A stretch of DNA of 64,000 bases from Amblyornis subalaris. Its lineage: Eukaryota > Chordata > Aves > Passeriformes > Ptilonorhynchidae. Location of the stretch: contig JACAXG010000012.1 in NCBI GenBank assembly GCA_018881555.1, positions 8,288,980 to 8,352,979 on the forward strand, in the 5' to 3' direction. The position numbers were made by a program, and so were the translations under genes. The notes below the pieces were generated by a model. That model was given only the letters and a program-made list of their open reading frames with translations, was not told the origin of the DNA and ran no database searches. Numbering within the stretch: position 1 is the first letter of the stretch; each line of letters begins with the position of its first letter. Of the stretch, positions 31,994 to 45,242 are shown in pieces.

Positions 31994-34900
31994 CTGCAAA
32001 CACAAATTAGTGTCAAAATTGAATCACAAAATAGGACCAGAGCATGCAACGGGCTTGACGTGGACTGTGGGCAGTAGGTATTCCTTGACACCATTCTGGG
32101 AGCTCAAAGAGCATTATGTTTCAAAAGAGTGGCATTGTAAAAGACACTGGCATGCCCACACCTCTGCTGGTGTAAAGCTGCTCAAGACCACCAAAATAAG
32201 TTGACTTGCATCCATTTTGCAGAAGAATCTGCCCCAGCACTTCTGCTCCACAGAAATTTTTAGAAGGATTAATATTTATCTTCTTAGTAACAAGTATTCG
32301 GGTCTATCACAGAATAAATATTACCTTTGTTTTATGAAAGACAAGCTTGTTGTTTTGGTTTGTAAATGAAGAGTAACAATATTGTTTTCCAATAAGATAT
32401 ATTTCAGCATTTCCAGAAACAGATTCTGTGATTTGCAACAGCCATAATACGACATTTTCCTCATTGAAGCTCCAGTGGTCAGCTGTTCTGGCAACAGTAC
32501 AGAACAGTCCACTTCAAGAGCAGGAGACGTTGTCATTTCACAAAGTAAAAAATGAAACAGAGGGAGGTGATATTGTCTGCTCTGGGTCCTGTGGAGGATT
32601 GGGCTAGATCAACACAATAACAGCTTCTGGCATTCAAAGCTGTGTTTTTCTGTTCTCAAATGTGACATTAAGAACTTCAAACAAATCAACTGCTCAAACA
32701 AGATGACTGGTTTACTTTTGGGGCACTGTGAGGCAATGGACTTGATGTCACAGCAGATCAAGCCCCAGTTCTAGACAGCTGTAGAGCAATGAAACATCTG
32801 GTGATCATGAGGGGGCTACAACTAAACAGCTGGACATTCTCAGCCTTTCAATGCAAATGACTATCTCTAGTGACGAGTTAAGTTGCTATAGCTTTGTAAC
32901 CAAAGGAAAAAGTAAAAGGATGACTGTCAGAGGTAAAAAGTCTTATATTTCAGTTGGATAATCAAATAATAAAAGCAACAAAACATCAAACTTTAGAGCA
33001 ATCTTGAAACACAAATGAGGGGTGCTGGTCACCCTGGTGATTCTGTGGAACATCTTGAAATGCCTTGCACTTTTTTCCTTTCTCATAGCTATTGTAGTCA
33101 AATGACTATATGAGAGTCCAAGTGTCCATCGTTACAACTTTAGTGGGGGTTTTTGTTGGTTTGCTTTGAATTTCTTTTCATAGAAATAAGGTTCTTATCT
33201 TCAAGACTGTAAAGAAAAATTGAAAACATGAAGAAAGAAACCCCAAAAAGTGAGAAGCCATAAGGCAAACCACAGTATTTGGCATGTGGTCTGACAATAC
33301 TGAGAGAAGCCCATAAGCTACCAGAACCTGTTAGCTATATTGGCTGCATCTCACCTGTAACTTTAAAAAAACTGTTCCTCGTCTCACTGCACTTGAAGTT
33401 TTATGCATGGGTCCAAACATGGCTTAAATTTTAGTAACTGCAGAGTTTTGAGAAGGTTTTACAGAGATTTAAAGAGGCACATTTGTAGCTAGCATAAACT
33501 CATAAAACTCAAGTATTACTTAAGTAAGAAAAGAAAGGTGAAAGAGGCTAAGTATAAAGCAGTATATCTACTAGCTTCCATGCTCTCTTGCAGTAAAATT
33601 TGACTTTTATTTCTGAGTCCAGCTATGGAGTCTAAATCTGGTTTTGAACCAAGAAACCGGCTCACACAGAGATATTTACAGTTTCTGTGCTCAGAGTGTG
33701 TGTTATTGCCCTGATCCACTGAAGCACATAAACACATGCTTAGGATTTATATCCCAGTGACTTCGTTGGGATTACTGATCTGCCTCCCATTAAATGTGGT
33801 TACTGTGCTTTGCTGGGTTGGGATCTCCACAAACAGACACACTAACGTTTGTTAAAGAATAGACACAAGACAGCAGTGTCTTTAAAACTTTACACCACTC
33901 TCAAATGACACTAATGGTGATTTTATCAAGCTAATTCTCCCTTGTTAGTCAGCAATTTACACTGCCCTGGAAGTTGCTAGAGGGTAATGATTGATGAGCA
34001 GTGTAATTTTGTGCTCTCACGTCGCCACTCCCTATGCTAGCCCAATATTTCTCTACCGCACACATGGAAATGACAAAACCTATCAGAAATTGCTACTGAA
34101 ATGCATTGAGCAGGATGAGAGAGGAGCCAGCACACCTGCTCTCTCAAGTCAAAGGCCATCAGCAGAGCAAAGACTGATGGTGTTTAAATTAATATGAACT
34201 CATTTTTCAGAAACAAGCTCAGTGGAAAAGATTAACAAACTCCTTTCCCATCACTCAGAATCAAAACAGAGAGAAAAACTGTGCTGTTATTCATTAGAGC
34301 TGGTGCAGTAGCTGAAGCTCTGCCTAGGACCCCAAGNCATCAGGCACTAAGCAGAGGCAGAGCAAACAGCCATCTCCGATCTCACAGTCACTGCACTGGC
34401 ACCCACTGCTGCCATCCTCGATCCACTCTAGTGCCCCCACCCCTGACTGCCACTCTGACGACCTATTTTCTGCTTTCTCTGGTGAAGGTTGGCATACTCC
34501 CAGCCCCAACCAAGGGGTGCAGATAACAACAAAGCAGCAGCCTGTAGGAAGAGTGCTCTGAGTTGGAGAACGAAGCTGCCTCTAGCTCTCCACAGGAATA
34601 AGTAGAGAGGATACCTGTATCAGTCTTCCCTGCATGCTTGTATCCCCCTCACTGACAAAGACAGTCAGTCGCCAGGGTAGAGGGGCAATGCTGCTCTTGC
34701 CCTGCCTTTGTGCAAATGGCAAGTTACTCCCTTTAAAGCTATACTATAAAGTAGAGCTATACTACCCCAAGCCACCTACAGCTTTGCTTTTCATCNTATC
34801 AAATACAGTCAGTTTTAACTGCCCCTGGAATGTCAACTGGTTGACCATTTCTAATCTCACTGCAAGAAATTCTCCAGTGAAACCAAAAACTCCACCAAAG

Positions 34901-37900
34901 TTATATTCCTTCTTAGAATGTTACAAACAAATTACTGCCTAGTTAATCTTGAGATCTAATTTTATCTCCACATGTGAATTTCACAGGCTCTTTTATTGTT
35001 GTTTTCTAGCCTCAGTATTCCAAAATGATTTTTATTTATCTGGAGAAATAAAATATATTTTGTAGTCTATAAAAGGCTCACTTAATAGTTCACTACACTT
35101 ACTTACCTTTCCCTTAACCCTTGTTGTTGTCATAGGTAATTCACAGTTCAGGTGCTATTTCTGAATCCTGACTTATTCTTTGTCTAGAGGCCAAAAAGTC
35201 CCTATATCCTTTGTGAGAATGCTATACACCACTGATAATAAGCTGATGAGCCCATAGCCATTCAGGCCTTTCATGTTTCCTTCTTTAATGAATGATATTG
35301 TGATGCTGCACATTAACAGCATCTTCCTATTTTTCAAACAGTATTTGAAGACTTAGTGAACACTGCATGTTGTTTTCACACAGACTTGCAGCCTCCTAAG
35401 AAGGCAGCTAAAATTGCTTCCTCTCTATTTTTGTGTTTTCTCTTTTTTTTCCTCTTTTCTGACCTAACTCAATTTCTGTTGAGACTATAGGGGGTGTTTT
35501 ATGTTTTGAGGATGTTTTATTTGCACAGAGTAACAAAAACGCAGAGAATTATTCAATACTCTAAATAATTTCTATTGCACTGGTAAGTGTAAGAGAAAGG
35601 GCAAAGCTCTCCACAGCCAGACAGGCATAATAATGCTCTTCTCATTACTAGTTACAAAAGAAAAGCCTTTCTACATTAAAAGCGTATAATCATTCCTTGT
35701 ATGCTGAGGAAATGCCGATGTTAGTANCTCCCATTAAGTCTGGGCATTTGAAACATATCAATATTTGGTAAATTGTAAATTCTGCCATGTTCTTTTCATG
35801 CTTCCCATCTATTTTTCACAGGATTATGGCTCAAGTAATTCTAGATGCTGCACAACCAACTGATTATACTCATATTTCTCCTCCGTACTGCACCAGCATT
35901 AAATGCCCATGAGCAGATCAGGTGCCTGAAGTGGAGCATGCAACACAAAGAAGCCTCAAAGACCTTTCACCTTAAACAGACAAAATAAAGCAGGAATGAT
36001 CAGCAGGTGACCCAGGACATCATCNGAAAGACAGGGTTTTTGTCTCCTAGGAACCTTACCAGTTGACAGACTGACCAAAGTGACTGTGTTGGGATGAAGC
36101 TGCTGGAACTAATGAGGTTTATTAGGATACCTTCAGTACCATGCACATGGGCTATACCTGACTGGCTGTACCAGATATACCACCACTCCCACCTCACAAA
36201 GAGGAAGTGAGGAGTGAACTGGTTTGCTCAAGGTCAGCCAGGAGCTCTTAGCAGAGCTGAGAAGGGCAAAGAGCTCCTGTCTCACTGCAGTGCCATATTC
36301 ACCCACCACCCTTTCTTTTGTAATTTTATACATTAGCTTTCATTTTTTCATTTAAAAAACCCACTTCCTCTGTGCCAGACCTTGCTCACATTTGGTCAAG
36401 TGAGTAATCCCTTGAAACAAATTTTAGCAAGGATTTGATTTAGGGCCGAACTCTTCACTGACTAAACTCTTCAGTTTCTTCTTTCCCTCCATGCAGAGTA
36501 AAAGCAAGAAAAAAAAATGTTTTCCTTAGATGACTCTAAACATTCACCAAGCATCCAAAACACTAAACCACCTGTAACTTGGCTATTAAAAAACCCCAAA
36601 GAGCAAACCACACTAGCTGAAGTGAGCCTTGCCTGGGTATTCCAGCATGATCACCATTCCACACTATGGACATGTGCCTGACTGCAAGTATATCTGAATT
36701 GCTCAGCTGTGCATATCACAGACACCCTTCAAAACTCTCAGAGCCTTTAGCAGAACACAAAGAGAAGGAAAAAGGACTAGCCAGTGTTCACTTACAACAC
36801 AAAAAAAGCCCCAAAGGCAATCAATGCCTGACACACACATACAGCAATATTATTCCAGTTGCCTAGGAACCAATGCAAGAAGCCTGCCTAGGGAGGGATG
36901 CCCACGTAGTAAATAAATGGAAGAAAGNTGGCACTAATACAACATTGATTTGTCCCTATAAGGAGTATGTTAAGGTAATGCCTTGTATGACAGACACATG
37001 GTCTTTAATATAGAGTTGCGGGGTTTTTTTTGTATACTGTGCTTAAAAACTGTTAACACTTCAGACTTTGTTTTGAAAACTTTGCCTCTGAAGAGGAAAA
37101 AAAGAAAGAGCCCACTACCCAGTCCCCCAAGTTATTATATATCTGAAATTCACTCTAAATGATTCATTCAGTGTTCAGGGAAACAGCAGTGATTCAAAGC
37201 ACAATCATAGTTTTCCTTTCCAGACAGCCGCTCATCAGAAAGGGGTTACCCTTGATAAGCCAGCAGAGCCTGAAGACACTCCTCATTTATAATGGCATGA
37301 CAGGGTCCTGGGCTGGCCCCGGAGGATACAGAAACAACAGAAAGCAGCTCATGTGCTGGAGGCCCCCATGCAGAGGAGTGAGCTGGACAGAGAGGGCAGC
37401 CAGCAAGGGGTACACTGCGACCATCAGCCTGCACTGATGAGACTCCTCAAGTCCAGCACTCTTGGCTTGCACCTCCAGAATAGCTGCAGGTAACAGCCTA
37501 AACACAGCCTGATGTGGTGTCTGAACAACACTACCCCTGCTGCTCTAGTAATGCCACCCCAGGATGGCTGAGCCACACACTACCAGGTGTCCTTGCAGGA
37601 AAATTGCTGGACCAAGGTCTGTTCCCTTTTACCCAGCATGGGCTAGACTGAGATGCTGGAGAAACACTCCAGGCAACAGGGAGGATGAGTGATTAATCTC
37701 CTATCCTGGCTCACCCATCTGTGTCATCCCATGCCCCTCATCCTGTCAGGCCAGCACCCACTGCCAAGGCCAACTGCATTCAACCAAGGTGCAAAGCNCT
37801 CAGAGATATTAAAGCCTCACAAATGAGGGGGAAAGTGGGCAGCTCACCAGAGGGGAGGGAAAACCACCAGTGCTGCACCAGTGGAGGGGAGCTTTAGTGT

Positions 37901-40900
37901 CAGCTCTTCCATTGCTATATCCAGAGAACTTGCAGAGCAGGCCTTCGTTTTGGGTGCACACAGAACAACTTGCTATGGGCCAGGGCTGAACAAGAACAGC
38001 TTGATTTAACCACCTGCTCTCCTCCCCTGACAGTGGTGTACACAGGCTGAGATACTGCACTGGACACAGCAGCAGGGTCAAGCAGGAGCAATGGGATCCT
38101 GCAGCTCCCAGACCTNTCTTTGCAGAGCTGTGTCACTCCTGATTAAGGACTGAAGCATGTCCTCAGCTTCTTCCCAGCTGAGGCTTCGGGGATTTATGCC
38201 ATACTTATCTACATATATTTCCATACTTGCGTCCAAGCAGGAGAACTAAGGACTGACTGTTGACCTCAGTACTGTGCTTTGCGAGTTGTTTAAACTCAGA
38301 GATCCCAAGCCAAGTAATGTGGTCTGTAAACAGCAGTCCCTAAGAAATGAGTAAAGGGACACTAAAATCAACATTAAAACTTTTAATTTGAAATTCATGA
38401 GATCACACATTAGTCAGTGGAGCTGAGTTACCTTCGAAAAGGGAAAAGCCCTGCATATGACAGATCCATTATCTGCAAAGCACTGGGGAGGCTGAAATGC
38501 CACAGTGATTCAGGTGTTTACTCAGGCACATATCCTCTGCCTCTGTTAGCTGCCACACCACAAACTGGACTTCACCCCTCTACCTCTCCTACTATTAATG
38601 AACTGTAGTCACGAAGTGGGGGCTGAAGATCTAAAAGCAGAGAGTTCAGCAATACTATTAACAGCAATATTAACATATTGCCCTCAACTATTATAATTTG
38701 ACTGCATGATCATATTACTCTGCATTTTTCTGTAAGTCTCAAGTCTAAAAATCCTGTGACTAAGCCAGGAGTTTGCTCTTAATAGAAGAAAAAGTCAAAG
38801 GCAACCGGACTTCTCAACTCTGCATTAAGGTTGAAGACATGCCTACCTGGATCCAAAATGGAAAAAAGAAACTTAACATCTAAAGAAATAAAGTAAATAT
38901 ATAAACAACAAAATCCTAAGGTAATCTTAGAATTTCTGAGCATTTAAGAATTGACAGTGTTGGCTCTCATGGGCTAAAAAGCAACTGAAAAGCTACAAAG
39001 AACCGTATTTGGGAGACGGAGAAGTCTATCTAGCATGAAAAAGGAGGAGAAAGAATTAGGAGGTCTTGATTGGCAAGTTGGAAATACCTAGAGTGAGGAA
39101 GAAAGCACAGCAAGGAAGCTGCAAAATAGAAACTGTAAGCAAGATGGTTGCCATGTCCANCCAGCAGGGAAGAGCACAAGGCAGCACTGCAGACCTTCCT
39201 ACTTGAAATAAGTATCTGCCTTTAGGCTGAATGTTCTAGTTAAAACCACTCTGACGTGAGGCAAGTAAAACCAACATCTAAAGCTAATTCAGTTGCAAAA
39301 TGCAATACTTGATGAAAAAGCCAGTTTATTTTATTGTTTTCTTTTTACATACTCCAGATAATATTACTGTGCTATCCTGCACAAAAAAAAATCCCCAACA
39401 ATCTGGCCCAGAAGATTTTGACCACTTTTGACAGATTCAGGTGAAATTAAATTACCAAGAGAACTTAACATTTACTTACTTAGGTGTCTGTGTTTCCTTA
39501 AAGAAAGTGCTGAGCAGATCACTTCAGAGTGCTTTGAACCAACTATCAACATCTGATAAGCCAAGCTCTTTCAAAAATTAGGTACTGAACTACTAGCACA
39601 ATTCAGATGAGCTGGGCTTGGGGAAAGGCTTTCTAGCAGAACACAAACTAATCAAAGCAAGAGGGAAGACGATGTACTTTGAGTAATGCCTTTGACTTGT
39701 GCCAAGGTATTTCCTCCAAATGCTGTATACTACATATTTAGGTCTCTCCACCTAATATGTATCTTTAACATTCTCCCAAATGCCCAAAGTTGCTTTCGTC
39801 CAGTAACACAGCACCCATAACACAGTAAGCTGGAACCTTGCAAAGACTTTGGCATGCACAGCTGCAGAGCCTTTAGCAAGACTTGTCGCTATGTGCAAAG
39901 TACATTCATAGGTCTTATCAGGATGGTGGCCAAAGATTGTAGAGGCATCCAAGCTGGTTGATTTAGTCAAGCCTGTTCTGTGGCACGTCTATTTTAAACT
40001 TGGGTCTTCTGGTTTCTGTCTTAAAAGGTCTACATGTCTTAACTGATCTGCAGAACAAATCAACTTAGCAAAGTGAAAACAGTTTAGCATTGATAAATGA
40101 ACATGAGCACAAAAGAGCCACTCTCCATGGTTCACATCCACCTACAGTCAGTGCATAAAAGGCAAGGAATGGACTAAATTGTTCTTAACCAAGCAAGTAA
40201 CTTTAACCNCAAAACACAATGAATTGCCTGTGAAAGTAGTCACTACAATGACGACACTCAGGCAAAACCAAAACTTTATTAACTGGATAACATAAAATAA
40301 TCTTAATCATAACCATAATTGCTTAATTATCTGATGGGACAGAAAACACGTTTTAACAAATTCTATTCTCATTCCAAAGGTAATTTTCTCAGCATTCTTT
40401 AAGATTTAAAACTTGTTAAAAATTGTTCTAAGTTATAAAACAAATGCAGCCACTACTGTAGACAACAGTGCTACTACACAGACATTGTCTTTTCACTTCT
40501 GTTGTTTGGGTTTTTTTTTAATTTTAGGAGAAAGAAACAAGAACTTTTCCTCACATTAGTGAAGAACAAGCAATATCACAGCAACCTAAGGGGAAGTACC
40601 TGCTTGCTAACTAATAGGCAAGGATAGCTCTAACAAGCCAATTTATAGCCAAGGATATTTAAAGTCATTTCACAATACTTGTAAATATAAAAGAAATTAT
40701 ATAATATGATAATTTTATATGTTTCCTCACTAAATTTAAGCCCAGGGCAAATAAAATATGAGGTAGACTCTCAGTTCATTTAAGTTGCGAGGGCTCTACC
40801 AAAAGCACACCTGTGAGAGTTTACATTAGCCGGCAATTTGATCCATGAAATGTGCAATTAACTCAAGAGGTTTTAAATATAGTTCTCATGATTTAAAGGC

Positions 40901-41149
40901 CTTCAAAAAGATGGTGAAATTGTGAAATTTTGAAAGAACCCTGATTAAGTATTATATAAATGTGGGTAAGACAGAAAAGAGGGAAATGAGGGACAGAAGA
41001 CTGAAACTGACTGAAAGAGACATCAAAAGGATGGGACAATTTTTAAGAAATTGTTTAACTACTGAATCACAGCTTTCATTAAGATCTGTGGAGAATGGCT
41101 ACCTCCCAAGAAAAGCCAGAGAAAGGACATATCATTAGAAAGCTTATGA

Positions 41150-41340
41150 CTTTGTGAGCCCACCCTTACATTCAAGGCAGCAAACTGTTGCGCTGTATTG
41201 TTGAGCAGGATGTAAAGAGCCTGCCAAGCACAGCCCACAGACCCACTAATTAAGTGAACNGATTGTGTTTGTTTTGGAACCGTTTGCCAACAAAGGAATG
41301 TGTCACGCTGATTAGTGAGAGAAGGGTATGCAATATATGT
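41150..41340. promoter_or_regulatory. Candidate intronic regulatory element
   Basis: The segment is unique-looking. It contains a TAATTA homeodomain core (41247-41252) and AACAAAGGAATG (41289-41300), which joins a SOX/TCF-like AACAAAGG to a TEAD-like GGAATG, with GATTAG just after. The motifs are direct observations; function is inference. Confidence 0.25.
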
Positions 41341-43710
41341 GTATTCAAACCCTGAGGAGTGCATAACCCAGGTATTCACTCTGTTTGCCCAAGGACTGAC
41401 AAAAATGACTCTCAAGCAAATAACCAGACCAAAGAGAAACTCCAGCCCTCAAGAGGGGCCCTCTTTTTCTCTCAGCTGTACCTATCTAAAGACCACCCAT
41501 CCTTCATAAATTCCTGCTGAAGACTGCACAGAAACTGCTGAGAATATTTTGGAGAGAAATAATCTCTTCACCTCAAAGCTGACCTAAGAGACCATGAGGA
41601 TGGAAAGTTAACAGCCAACTGAGAACCACCTTGGAATTGTAACGGCCACTCTGACAGCTGTCACTCTTCTCTCCAAAGAGCAAGAAAGGTCAGGGAGGTA
41701 GCCAAAAAAAACAAATGACAGCTCAACCCACACACANGAGCAGGCTTCACTTTTCAAACATGCAATAAAGAGCTGAAGTCTACAGAAGCTGTCATGCACC
41801 CACTTTTGAATATTTCTAACCTAAAAACCCAGTTTGCTGGTAGAGTTAATAGCATGCTCTAAAGCGAATGAACATCATTCAAANGCAAAAAGAAAAATGT
41901 GGTCTTGAGAGTTCAGCAGCTCTTCCCTCCTTAACTCAGCAGCTTCAGCCAGGGTAGTATTGGCAGTCTAGTATTGTGTACAAAATATGAACACTATGCT
42001 GTAGACAGCAATTCCAGAAAACCAGGATGGAGAAAAAGGAGTTGTAGCCAATTCTCACTGTACACTGTGGACTCAGAATAGTACAACTTAATCACAAATC
42101 TAAGCTGTTTACTCAGAGCTCTGTATGACACTTAATTGACAAGGAAAGCTGAACACATCATCAGAATTTTCAGGTATAATTGCAAGTCTTCACATGAAGC
42201 TTGTAGGACTTGCCATTCCATTTGCCACAGGTTACATCTACCAATTTGTAACTAGCCTCCTCACCTTACACATGTCTTCGTAGTGGTCAGCAGACCTACC
42301 TCAGAAACCTCTCATCTTCAAGAGATGGAAAAAACACAAAACCACTCCATCTGGCCTTCTCCCTCAATACTTTGGAGCTGATGGAGCTGCACAGTAAAAC
42401 CTACAAGCTCCTTTGTTGGCGTAACTTGCCTCCAGAGCAAAAATAAGGAACTGAAATAATCTGGTTAGTTCCACATAGGTGTATGTGTAGTAATGAGATG
42501 AGAAAACTAACTAAGAAGGGAAATGGTAAATGCTGGGTATAAAAACAAGGCTTAGTGATAAGGAATACAAAAGGAATAAGCAGAANGACCTTCGACAAAA
42601 TAAGAAAGGGAAATATCGGAGAACCTTTCATGCTGATTGTGTTTTAATTAAAATCATTAAAAAAGACCGCTGTCTTTGGCATGACATCAACCACAACTTC
42701 ACATTTGTGAAACATGAACAAAAGTCCTTTCTGGCTTCTAATTCGCATAAAAACACGAGCTAGAGCAGCTTCTGTTGGCTTGAACTGCTGACAAATTCTA
42801 TCTGATTCCAGANGGTTTTAAACTCTGTAATTGCAAGGTATGTCTGACCTCAGCTGAAGGGCAGGGAAATAATATACACCCAACAATGTTTTTGTGATCA
42901 AAAATCCCCCAGACAAATCAGATTTTAAAGTAAACCCATCTTCTGAAACGTACTTACACGTTCTCAACAATCTTTCGGGAATATCTTCAATTGCCTTCTA
43001 TGCAGTCTCAACAGACATCTTATGTTTTCTGCCATCATTAAGTCTTTCTTTTTAACTCAGCCTATCTCACCATGCACCCTAGATACATTGGTTCTTAAAA
43101 ATTGTTTATAGAGCTCAGCTGCACACTTTCTTTAGCTTTTATCCACTGCTTTGTCAATACACTTTTTAGACTAAGACTCTGGAAAAACAATGTGCAAACA
43201 GTCTTTGAAACTCAGATCAGACTGAAAATCCCTTAAGAGTAGTCCTTGGTTACTGGTCATTTAACATCTTTGTGCATGCAAGGGAATCAGATTCTTAACA
43301 AACCATTTTAACAGGCTGGTCCTGATTGTTTCCAAAGGTGGCTCCTCGATTTTTTCCTCCCTTTCAAATGAACACTTTGGAGAACAAATTACAATGACTG
43401 TATTTGAAACAGCCAAAAAAATACTTATCTATGGAGGAATGCTGTGCTGTTAGATATACTGTCTTTCTGTTTAGAGTGGAAAAAAATTTATCTCCTTTAT
43501 TCAAAATCCAAGACACTATTGAAAAAGAGTAGTACCCACTGCTGTGTTGCCAAGTCTGCTTTGGTTTCCTGCNTTTTGCTTCTAGGTTTTCCACGTGACT
43601 CCTGTCCCTGACCTGGCATCCAGCACTTTACATGATGTGAAATAAAGTTTTGTTTAGTTTAGGACTGGCATACACTTATACTTCCTTTGTAGCCACCTGA
43701 AAAATAGCAA

Positions 43711-44568
43711 TGTGTCCTGGAGTGGTTTATTTATAGTCTCTTCCATGATCCTCTGCTTATGCCCAAAAATGGTTCCTGTACCTTTAAAACCGGAGACCAG
43801 AGGTGTACNGGGCCAGGGTGGGGGGAGAGGCTTCTCCCTTTGCTGCATGGGCAATTTGAAGCCTCGCTGCCCAGGCTTTCTGTGGCGCTGTGCAAGGTGG
43901 GGTTTTTTTCTGCTTGGCTGACTTGTTTTTTTGGCCCAGGCAAGAAAAACTTTTTTTCCCTTCTCTGGCTTGGAGAAACTGGAGTAGCAACCTTTGGCTG
44001 CCTTGAGGTGAACTGAATGAGCTGCTGCTCCAAGACTGGAGAAGCGGGACCAGTGGGAGTGGGGTTGTTCCATTTCAGCCCCAAGCCCCAGGAAGTCAAG
44101 CNGGGGAGAGAAAGCACACCAAAAAGCTCCATCCCAGCTATTTCGTCTGCCGTGACTGCTNTCGGAGAAGAGGTCAACACCAGGTAGCCACTGGGTGTTC
44201 CTTTGCTGCTGGAACTCCTCCATGGAAGTCCTACTTCCCTAAGTGTGAAAGCCGGCGCCATCTCGCACCACGTGTTGGGAAGGGGTATTCCTCCAACACT
44301 GGCCCCATTCTCCGGACATTTTTNGGGTCTTCGTTCCTCTGGGGGGAGGTGTGAGTTAGTTCTGACGGTTTACCGTTTAACAGTTATTTACCTTTTTCCC
44401 TTGCCTTGTGGGTAGGAATTCTGTTGTTAATAAACTGTTGGGTTTTTTTTTTTCACTTTCCTTTATTGCTATTCATTTTCTATCGGTAGAGCAGGATCAT
44501 TGAAACCCCTCAGAGGAAACTACTCAATCCAGAGTGTCCTCTCTTGAATTTGTCTTAAAACTGAGACA
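43711..44568 (+). mobile_element. Probable solo LTR, antisense to PLEKHM3
   Basis: This GC-richer island of about 858 bp stands out in the AT-rich intron. It starts TGTGTCCTGG and ends near ACTGAGACA (TG...CA). AATAAA at 44429-44434 is followed by a T-rich stretch and then about 130 bp before the end, as in an LTR. The terminal part (GTGTCCTCTCTTGAATTTG) resembles avian ERV LTR ends as I remember them. I found no matching second LTR, no internal region and no clear target-site duplication, so the 5' limit is approximate. Open frames inside it on both strands look like chance. Confidence 0.5.
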
Positions 44569-45084
44569 AAATTTCATTAAAAAAAATAAATCTTGCATAC
44601 ACAGGCACAGAGCAGTAAGCAGAGCAGAGAGCAGAGCACTAACCATAACATTTCAGGGGGAAAACACTTCAGAATAGACGGTCACTGTTATATAATAGAT
44701 GACCCCAGTACATTATGGCCCCAGTGATACCAGAGAACAGAAAGATGTCTGTGATCACTCCAAAGAAGCCATTTGGCTTTTCAGGACACTTTGCAAACTC
44801 AGAAGAGCTTTGAATAAATCATACTGTGTGATTATAGTGGGGACTCTTCCTTTTTTGAACAGCAATTCTAAGACTTACAGGGCTTTGGGGAGTAGCTCTT
44901 CTCATTTGTTTCCACGTTTGCTCACGGTGGCCTCCCCGGACCACTGATCTACCATTGCTGCCCAAAAATGTGCATTACTGAAATCCAGTCCCTGAGTACT
45001 TAAATAAAAGGTCACAAGGCTAAGAATCCTGAAGGCTATGACACTCAAATCAAATGTATGACTGAGATTACCACATTAGAGTAC

Positions 45085-45242
45085 CTGCTTGTAGAAATGT
45101 CCTCAAAGGGATAAAGGATTTCTCCATTGTTGCAAATCTCACAGATGAAACCTTTTTGGCTACAAAGGCTGCAGCTGTACACATGAGAGGTGGCAAACTT
45201 GATCACCTTCCCCAAGAAAGGAGCCAGCTTTCCTTCAATAAC
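45085..45242 (-). CDS. PLEKHM3: PLEKHM3, penultimate coding exon (zinc-finger part)
   Basis: This 158-bp exon encodes 52 residues plus two bases of the next codon. It starts [13 protein letters not shown] and contains two CxxC pairs, CSLC and CEIC, that begin the zinc-binding cluster finished in the last exon. The acceptor on the minus strand is GTCTTCTCGTTCCAG|GTT and the donor is AGCAG|GTACTC. The phase at both ends agrees with the neighbouring exons. The region belongs to the Rubicon-homology type domain that PLEKHM-family proteins use in endolysosomal and autophagy-related contacts; for PLEKHM3 that role is less established. Conservation with mammals appears very high. Confidence 0.95.

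Larger units (their letters stand above)
31994..45084 (-). other. PLEKHM3: PLEKHM3 last coding intron (13.1 kb)
   Basis: The intron is bounded by donor AGCAG|GTACTC and acceptor TTTGCAG|G on the minus strand. It is AT-rich and holds a likely solo LTR (43711-44568) and one regulatory-looking segment (about 41150-41340). I recognise no gene nested in it. Confidence 0.9.
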
